Assembly (NCBI RefSeq): GCF_963576675.1
Contig: NC_088911.1
Coordinates: forward strand, 134,729,929-134,793,928
Reading direction: 5' to 3'
DNA: 64,000 nt
Origin: Euphorbia lathyris
Taxonomy: Eukaryota; Streptophyta; Magnoliopsida; Malpighiales; Euphorbiaceae
In this document: piece by piece, positions 57,362-64,000 of the stretch
Position numbering within the stretch: the first letter of the stretch is position 1
How the letters are laid out: the number at the start of each line of letters is the position of its first letter
Program-made: the position numbers and the translations under genes
The notes under the pieces: model-generated
What the model was told of the DNA's origin: nothing
Seen by the model: only the letters and a program-made list of their open reading frames with translations
Databases searched by the model: none

Positions 57362-57691
57362 TAATTTGGAATAAATAATTTCCGGCTCGAGAAATTATTA
57401 GAAACAAAATAGAATTCATAATTTATTACTAATTTGTCAATATAGTCTGCATATTTAGAGTTGCCTTTGTTATATATATATATATATTGTGTACTAATAT
57501 GATTAGATAAGATTTTTTTTTTTTTTGAAAGGATTGGATTAGATGTTTTAGTTCAATACAAATAATATGAATACATTTTTTAGTTATCGTTATAACTAAA
57601 TTTGATAAGTGTAAAAATTAATATCAACATTTAAAAAAATATATAATTTAATTAAAAAAATTCATGAGATTTATAGTAAGCCAAATTAACT
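57362..57691. mobile_element. Insertion in the PR-10 C upstream region
   Basis: Compared with PR-10 B, where TTTTGTCTTGT runs directly into CTAGGGTGAGACAAAG, copy C has about 330 extra bases between these words. The insert begins AATTTGGAATAAATAATTTC and ends CCAAATTAA, suggesting short inverted ends. It contains a (TA)n run. The element class was not determined. Confidence 0.6.
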
Positions 57692-57831
57692 AGGGTGAGA
57701 CAAAGAAAGACCCTTACAATTTTAGTGATGAACCTATCACTACTAATCCAATGTCCAGTCATGAAGACTATAATGGTTATTAAAAAATAGAACACCATTT
57801 AATTTTAAATAACTATATATATACTATTCAA

Positions 57832-57892
57832 TGTTGCCTTCTTTGACCTTATAAGTTATTACTATCTGCACACAGATCCTATTCTATAAATA
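57832..57892 (+). promoter_or_regulatory. PR-10 C promoter block: W-box core and TATA box
   Basis: GTTGCCTTCTTTGACC (TTGACC at 57843-57848) and CTATAAATA (57884-57892) precede the ATG by about 150 and 105 bp, matching copies A and B. Confidence 0.7.
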
Positions 57893-57994
57893 CTGCCATT
57901 CCATCTTTGCAATTTCCTCATCTCCAGAACTTGCTTAAATCCCTTCATCAATTCTTTCATCTTAATCAACTTTTTCTCTTTCCTAATTCCAAAA

Positions 57995-59088
57995 ATGGGT
58001 GTCTTGACTATTGAGAGGGAAATTACCACTTCAGTCCCACCAAGTACTATGTTTAAGATTTTCGTCCTTGAAAACCATATTTATCTTCCTAAGATTGTTC
58101 CCCATTTCAGTGTTGAGGTCCTTGAAGGAAATGGAGGTCCAGGCACCATCAAGAAGACTACCTTCGGTGCTGAAGGTATATTACTTAATTACTACATTAT
58201 TATTAAATTAAGGGTAATTAATTTATTAGTCCCTATATTTTGGCAAAACACACTGTATAGTCCTTCTTTTTTAAAAAATACGCGGTAAAGTCCCTAACGT
58301 TTTTCTCGGTGAACTATTTAGTCCCTGGGGTTAGACTCTCATGAAGATTCTGTTAGTCAATTTGGATTTGCGTTCTTCTTTTCCTTTATTTTCATTTCCT
58401 TTAAACTCTAATGCATCTGAAATCAACTTTGAGTGTTCTTGTTCTTGATTTTCTTCTTAATCGTTTAAATTCGTAAGCATTGGGTCTGTTCTTTTTCTTG
58501 TTCTCCATTCAAATAGCTTATTCTTCTAAATTTGAAGGTAAATAGTAAAGGGTAATTTAATCATTTCCGAAGTCTAAACGGTAAAAAATCTAACAAATAG
58601 ACGGAAGGACTAAACAATTCACTTAGAAAAAGGTTAGGGACCTTACCATGTGTTTTTGAAAATACAGAGACTAAACAGTGTGTTTTGTCAAAATATAGAG
58701 ACTAATAAATTAATTACCCTTAAATTAATTGCATTGAATGGTCATGATTTAATATGGAACATCAAAACTAAGTGATATATATGATGCAGGTAGTGAATTC
58801 AATTATATTAAGACAAAAATAGAAGCAACAGACAAAGAAAACTTCAGCCATAGCTATAGTGTTATTGAAGCAGAGCCAAAGACAGAAAAGCTTGCAAAAA
58901 TAACAATGGAGATTAAAATGGAAGCTTCTCCTAATAGAGGATCCATTATCAAGACCTGCAGCAAATATTACCCAAAGGAGAACTGTGAGGTAGATGAAGA
59001 CATAATCAAGGCTAAAGCAGAGAAGGCATTGGGTTTGTACAAGGTTGTTGAAGCCTACATCTTGGCCAATCCTGATGTTTGCAACTAA
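57995..59088 (+). CDS. PR-10 / Bet v 1 family protein, copy C
   Basis: Two exons (57995-58175 and 58790-59088), 159 residues. The intron is 614 bp because a 510-bp MITE sits in it; splice sites are intact. The N-terminus is as in copy A (MGVLTIEREITTSVPPSTMF). Exon 2 is as in copy B except SPNRGSIIKTCSK (Gly to Arg in the NGGS turn), VIEAEPKTEK and KALGLYKVVEAY. The glycine-rich loop GNGGPGTIKK is kept. The Gly-to-Arg change lies in a conserved turn and could alter the fold or surface; this is inference. A polyadenylation signal lies at 59166-59171. The family role is as for copy A. Confidence 0.94.
58211..58720. mobile_element. MITE inside the intron of PR-10 C
   Basis: AGGGTAATTAATTTATTAGT, followed by CCCTATATTTTG, mirrors CAAAATATAGAGACTAATAA and TTAATTACCCT. 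TAAATTA flanks both sides (58204-58210 and 58721-58727). Removing the element plus one TAAATTA gives a sequence that aligns without gaps to the PR-10 B intron, with two substitutions in 26 bases. It is noncoding. Confidence 0.92.
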
Positions 59089-59499
59089 ATTATTTGGATT
59101 CAGAAAATATGTGTGTTTGATGGGTTTTTTTTTGGGTGCCAGGCCAATTATTTTTGGCCCTATAGAATAAAAGTTTAATAAAGTTGTGTGCTGAATTAAA
59201 TTTAATTTGATTCAGGGCTTGTATTTACACTAAGTTTTTTTAGTGAAGGCTGGGAAGAGGGAGAAGGACTGCTTGTATTTATGATCAAATTATAATAAAC
59301 AGAATTTTGGTTTGAAATTGTGTATATATTTCTTGATTGCATATTCTCCAAAAACAAAAAATTAATAATAAGCTAAATATGTAGAAGAGTCACCTAAAAT
59401 ATGCATAACCAGTCTCAAATCAATCAATTGGATGCGCTTAAAATATATAAACAAAATATTCATTAAGTATATAAAAAATCTATATGTGCATTTGCAAAT

Positions 59500-59834
59500 A
59501 GAATAATGCATTATTTTTCATTGCAAAATAAACTATATAAGGGATTTCATCAACATATTGTTTGACATTATTGATTTAACTATTGACATATTATCAATCA
59601 AGAAGGTTGATAGCTTTGGTAGATTTAAGCCAATGCACGGAGGATTGATCAACCTAACTCCGATGAGAAAATAACGAAAATTTGTATACCAACAAAAGTC
59701 ACTAAACATAAATTCCGTAGTAATTATTACAAGAAAAACGCAAGTTAGAGACTAAATTAGAGACAAGTTCGAATTTGGACACTAACTAGCAACCATCTCT
59801 AAAGCTCTTTCCCAAGTGGCAAATTGTGAGCTAA
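59500..59834. other. AT-rich noncoding stretch
   Basis: No gene was seen. ACAAGAAAAACGCAAGTTAG at about 59730 resembles a decayed CACTA terminus, without a partner. Confidence 0.35.
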
Positions 59835-59843
59835 TTTTTGGCC

Positions 59844-60574
59844 GGGTAAATTACACCAATAGTACCTGAACTTTATCTATTTTACACTTTGGTACCTAGA
59901 TTACATTTTATCCCAAAAATATACCTGAATTAACGATGACCGGACAATTTAGAAAATTTTACCGGTAAATGATCGGTCAATGTAAGTTTGTATGAGTAAA
60001 TTACATCAATAGTACCTGAACTTTTCCTAATTCACACTTTGGTACCTGTATTTTTTTTCCTAAAAATATAATTCAAGTGAAGATGATCGGATAATTTAGT
60101 ACATCTGATCGATTAGTGACCAATCAACGAGAGTTTGACCATTTTGAATTAAAAATTAGGACCTACAATACACTCAATTAACATAAAATTATAATACTAC
60201 CCTTTAATATATATGTAGAGTTAAAGGGTAGTATTGTATATGTTAATTGAGTGTATTACGGGTCTAAATTTCTAATTTAAAATGGTTAAACTCACGTTGA
60301 CTAGTCAAATATACTAAATTATCGATTCATCTTTACTTGAAGTGTATTTTTTGGACAAAATGAAATTTAGGTACCAAAGTGTGAATTAGGATAAAGTTTA
60401 GGTACCATTAATGTAATTTACTCATCAAACCCGCATTGACCGGTTATTGACCGGTAAAATGTACTAAATTGTCCGGTCATCGTTAGTTCAGGTATATTTT
60501 CGGGACAAAATGTAATCTAGATACCAAAATGTGAATTAGGGTAAAATTCAAGTACTATTAATGTACTTTACTCG
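59844..60574. mobile_element. Concentric (nested) palindromic Mutator-like MITEs
   Basis: The outer arms begin GGGTAAATTACACCAATAGT at 59844 and end near ATTAATGTACTTTACTCG. A second, similar pair lies inside (GAGTAAATTACATCAATAGT at 59996 and ATTAATGTAATTTACTC near 60424). The outer element has an imperfect 9-bp flanking repeat, TTTTTGGCC (59835-59843) and CTTTTGGCC (60575-60583). It is noncoding. Confidence 0.78.
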
Positions 60575-60599
60575 CTTTTGGCCATTTAGGTTAGAGACC

Positions 60600-61230
60600 A
60601 AATACAGCTTCAAAATAATTGTCTGGTAGCAAAAGAAATAATAATAAAGAAAAATAGAGCAAACCTAGATGAAATGACTATCTTTCTCTCATATGTTATC
60701 TCTCCTTTTTTTTCCACTCCTCTCTTTCCTCTATTCTCGTTTTATTCTTTTCCTATTTTTCTCTCACTTGAGTTGCATAAACTTAAGGTAATTAAATCGA
60801 CTTATCCTTGTAAGGTTTTTAGTCCGCAATTCCTTTATTACAGGTCGTAACTAGCTCTAGGGTTGAGGAATTTGGATCTGTTTACTGTGATGTTGTCAAT
60901 ATCTACATTCTCCGGTATAGACAACTGAATTTAGACTCGCAATATGAACCAAGTAATTGTTTGGACTTTTGAATGATTTAATACAATTAAACAGAAGGAT
61001 AAACAGACAGATCAAAAACAAATTTGGAAATCAATATTGCACTTATATTAAAGATGAAAAACAATTGTCACACATACAACCAATTCAGAATTCCTAGAAG
61101 AATCTAAAAAGCAAACAAAGATTAAAAGAGTAAAAATCTCTTTTGGAACATATCGACTCAAGCAATCGTCTTAATGAGATTGGAGGAGACTTGAGAATCC
61201 TTGAAACGGAAATGGAGGAAGCATTGTGGT
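60600..61230. other. Noncoding interval
   Basis: No gene or bounded element was recognised between the nested MITE and the CACTA-like element. Confidence 0.4.
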
Positions 61231-61235
61231 GATTT

Positions 61236-63224
61236 CACTACACCATAGATGGTCTGTTGCAACACCAAGCAAGTGTTGACTAAAGTCGTTATCGTGTTGC
61301 TAAAGAAGTTTTGGCAACAGTTTTTGTCAGAAAAGAGAGTTGCTTTTTCGCACGTTGCTAAAGATGTCTTAAGCAACATTTTTTCACATTTTTAGCAACA
61401 TCGATACAAATGTTGCTACACGTATCTGTGGCAACACTTTCCTATCCTATAGCAACTTAAATGAAAGCGTTGCCTATCATAGAACAGGTAACACTATTAT
61501 CAAATAAAATTTTAAGGAACACTTTTGAACTTTCTTGCAACAAGTTTTTACGCAACATTGTTTTTTAGTTGCAACTCTTTTTATATAGAATTGCAACACT
61601 TTTTGGCATGGTAGTTTTAGTTGTTTTTTCTGTCGATGCAAATTGATTAAGCTTCCATGGAAAGAATGAAAGGTTGGAGCCCTTTACTAATGCAATGGAA
61701 TGTAATTGCGCACTGCCTGTGAAGGAAGGGCTAAACCTTTCAGCTTACTCTCTTTCTTTACCTATTAGTTACCTAATAACTGGAAGGTTAGAAACTAATT
61801 AGGGGATGAAAATTAGCCCTCAGATGATCAAACATGGGTCCAATTAATTGCTACTTAAAAAAACAGAAAGCTAATCAAGAATAATAAAGCACCAGCAAAC
61901 CCTAATTAAGTATAAATCCCATTATCATTGGGGCTGCAATAAAATTTCAATCTGAAGCATGCAGAACATTGTCTAAAGTTCAATAAGATTAGAGATTTTA
62001 CCTTTAGGTTATCTAATCAATTTCAATCAGTCCAAGAGCAATGAGAAAGAGAGAACACAAGCATTTGAAACAATGAACATCAGTAAATATAAGAAACAAT
62101 GAACACCTCCAAAACTGTCATTCCAATACACTTCCAGTATGTGAACAACCAAGATATAAAATCGATGTGAAGGACTGGAGTTATAAAATGGATGTGAAGG
62201 ACTGGAGTTCAAAAAATTGTTATAGGTCGAAGAGAATATCTTACCGTAAAGATCGCGCAATCACAAAAGAGGAGTAGCTGTAATTAGAGAGGAGTCGAGA
62301 TCTCAGAGAAGATGGCGGAGACCAGTAGCAATTTAGGTCGATATGAATTTCATCTGAGGTAAGATTTTACCTGAGCTTTTGCCAAAGCCATCGTCTAAGC
62401 TTTCAATTTGGGGAAAGTAGGGTTTTGTCTATGCTTTTGATTTTGGGGAAAAAAAATTGGAGGGATTATTTGGAGAGAGATGGCGGTAACTCAATATTTG
62501 GGGGGAGGGAAACGTATTTTTTTTGGGTAAATTTTTTTTGGAGGCAATAGTAGAATCAAATGTCTTATTAATACTATCTTTAAATAAAATAATAAGAATA
62601 ATGAAAAATAAAATATAATAAATTGGTAAAAAATTAATATTAATGAGAATAAAATAAAATAAAATTTCATAAAATATCCGTGACGTTTTGGTTATAAGCA
62701 ATTTTACTTCTAACGTCTAAAATATGCAATTTTACCCCTAACTTTTGTAGCCAAGAGCAATTTTACCCCTAACGTTGATAATTTCGATCAATTTCAGACA
62801 CTATTATAAAACACAAGTATTTTTGTAGTGCATGTGTTTTATAATAATATCTAAAATTGACCAAATTTGTGAATGTTAGAGATAAAATTGCTCTTGGCTA
62901 CCAATGTTATGGGTAAAATTGCACCATTTTAGACGTTAGGGGTAAAATTGCTCTTGGCTACAAAAGTTAGAGATATTTTTGCACCTTATCCCTTTTTTTC
63001 CTCATATGTAAAACATACTACATAATAAAGTGTTTCAATTTTTTGTATATCTCTTGCAACACTTCATAAATAGTGTTCGAAAATACCATAGTAAAGTTAG
63101 TTTAACATATCATTGGCAACACTTTCTAAATAATGTTGCAATAGATCGAATTTAATCCTATAAATTGCAACACTTTGGGGCAACACATGTGTTTTAGGTT
63201 GCAAAAGACCATCTATGGTGTAGT
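61236..63224. mobile_element. CACTA-like non-autonomous element
   Basis: CACTACACCATAGATGGTCT (61236) mirrors AGACCATCTATGGTGTAGT (to 63224), with TTT on each side. Both subterminal regions hold many GTTGCAACA, TTGCAACAC and GCAACACTTT motifs in both orientations. The middle has a GC-richer patch at about 62250-62500 that includes AAGATGGCGGAGACCAG, possibly a leader or exon remnant. No transposase frame was found. Confidence 0.65.
62672..62990. mobile_element. Palindromic Mutator-like MITE nested in the CACTA-like element
   Basis: It shares GTTAGGGGTAAAATTGC arms, AATTTCAGACACTATTATAA and ATTTTTGCACCTTA with the MITE at 4231-4816. It is shorter, and its left terminal repeat is damaged. Confidence 0.8.
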
Positions 63225-63595
63225 TTTAATGGCAAGATGGTGGTATGAGAAGATGAATTCTCAAGGGTATAGGGTTTACACGTGACTAAGGATGAATTAT
63301 AAATCAAATTACAAGCCTTTTTATAGGCCAAATAGACCTAAAATGCCTAAGTTAATGTTACAGGAATTCAAAAGAGATACAACTGACTGAATCTAATAAA
63401 AAAGCACTTAAATCAGTCAATTATAACTTATTCGCATGTCCAACTCAGCTGGATTTGTGGGGCTCGCGAAAGCCGACCCTGAACTCGGCGAGTTGGATCC
63501 CAAGAGGGCTTGGCTAGCCTTTTTGATGGGCCAACTCACCGAGATGGTCAGCATGAGGCCCCAAACGCAAAGATGTCAACTTCTTCCAATATACG
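63225..63595. other. Noncoding interval, probable gypsy pol debris at its end
   Basis: No gene was seen. The GC-richer stretch at 63455-63590, including AAGCCGACCCTGAACTCGGC and GTTGGATCCCAAGAGG, precedes recognisable gypsy sequence. Confidence 0.35.
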
Positions 63596-64000
63596 AGATT
63601 TAAGCCCATGGAAACCGGATGGTCCTCTAGCAACCACCAAGGGCGAGTCGGAGTCCAACTTTTGAAAAAGGGGAGAATGATGCGGACATCTCCAATACAA
63701 GAGCCGAAATGGGAGTGGAGAAGAGTAGTGGAGTGAAAAACCTCACTCTACGTGCCCACACTGTGTGAGGTTGGAACTGTAAATGGGAAAGACTGATCTT
63801 AATTCCCACACGTCGTGTTAAGGGGCCACACATCGAGTGAGGCTTGAAGGAAATTCAAGACTGGGAGCAGAATGAAGGCCACACGCCATGTGGCACCCCC
63901 ACACATCGATGTAATTTACAGTTTTACCACTCATATATTTATTGTCTTACTATTTAAGGATAATAACCTAAATTCCATTTCCCTCTTTCCCCCCTCTTTA
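63596..64000 (+). pseudogene. Ty3/gypsy pol terminus and 3' noncoding region, running off the window
   Basis: AAGCCCATGGAAACCGGATGG (63603 on) and GAATGATGCGGACATCTCCAA match the pol end of the gypsy remnant at 56.50-56.60 kb and the [11 protein letters not shown] region at the window start. Downstream text repeats CACACGTCGTGT/CACACTGTGTGAGG, as after 56.64 kb. The 3' LTR end lies beyond the window. Confidence 0.75.

Larger units (their letters stand above)
52596..59495 (+). repeat. Tandem segmental duplication carrying PR-10 B and C
   Basis: Unit 1 (about 52596-54256) and unit 2 (about 57160-59495) share upstream sequence from GAAATATTTGATCTTAAAAA, the whole PR-10 gene, and downstream sequence to TCTATATGTGCATTT. 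Differences are mainly insertions. Unit 2 has about 330 bp in its promoter region and a 510-bp MITE in its intron. Unit 1 ends at a different MITE. A gypsy remnant separates the units. Confidence 0.85.

Noticed and set aside
57995..58288. 97-codon frame beginning as PR-10 C and reading into the intron
   Set aside because: It reads past the exon 1 donor at 58176 into the MITE. Spliced exons give the normal 159-residue product.
1..64000. A novel multi-gene defence or metabolic cluster
   Set aside because: Apart from the PR-10 paralogues and one response regulator, every coding region is a recognisable retroelement, viral relic or DNA-transposon remnant. No biosynthetic partner genes are present.

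Overview
The window looks like nuclear DNA of a flowering plant, probably a eudicot. It is AT-rich, its genes have short GT-AG introns, and it holds plant-type PR-10 (Bet v 1 family) genes, a type-B-like response regulator, Ty1/copia, Ty3/gypsy, RTE and L1 retroelements, an endogenous pararetrovirus, CACTA and Mutator-like DNA elements and an Au-like SINE. No species can be named from the sequence alone.

Host genes are few. Three intact two-exon PR-10 genes lie on the + strand (about 41.8, 53.3 and 58.0 kb). A fourth copy on the - strand (2.0-2.9 kb) is broken by an RTE fragment and a Ty3/gypsy LTR. The 53.3 and 58.0 kb copies are one duplicated segment, later separated by a gypsy remnant. 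The other host gene is a seven-exon response-regulator/GARP gene on the - strand (26.35-29.45 kb). Its receiver lacks the phospho-acceptor aspartate, and an exon-scale duplication repeats the recognition-helix half of its DNA-binding domain.

Layout: 0-2.0 kb, Ty3/gypsy pol end and 3' LTR; 2.0-2.9, broken PR-10; 3.6-4.8, two MITEs; 7.74-13.0, a long open pararetrovirus reading frame (- strand) fused in frame to a gypsy protease; 13.0-14.2, decayed gypsy gag/PR and RT/RH; 16.1-16.7, LTR-like GC-richer sequence; 17.5-22.6, a decayed Ty1/copia element; 23.1-25.5, copia scraps; 25.6, an orphan exon-like stretch; 26.35-29.45, the response regulator; 30.0-32.85, a Mutator-like element with nested palindromic DNA and a CACTA insertion; 33.0-36.6, simple repeats, a direct repeat and MITEs; 36.8-40.07, a full-length RTE LINE with an intact 1022-residue frame and an 18-bp target duplication; 41.8-42.5, PR-10 A; 46.16-52.11, a full-length but mutated L1 LINE; 53.3-54.0, PR-10 B; 54.26-57.1, a MITE, a copia scrap and a gypsy remnant; 58.0-59.2, PR-10 C; 59.8-63.2, nested palindromic elements and a CACTA-like element; 63.6-64.0, another gypsy 3' end.

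The PR-10 genes appear to be co-regulated paralogues: all three intact copies share a promoter block with a W-box core and a CTATAAATA TATA box. Everything else is mainly a record of nested transposition, which several target-site duplications and one empty-site comparison date relative to each other. All calls come from reading the sequence; no database search was run.
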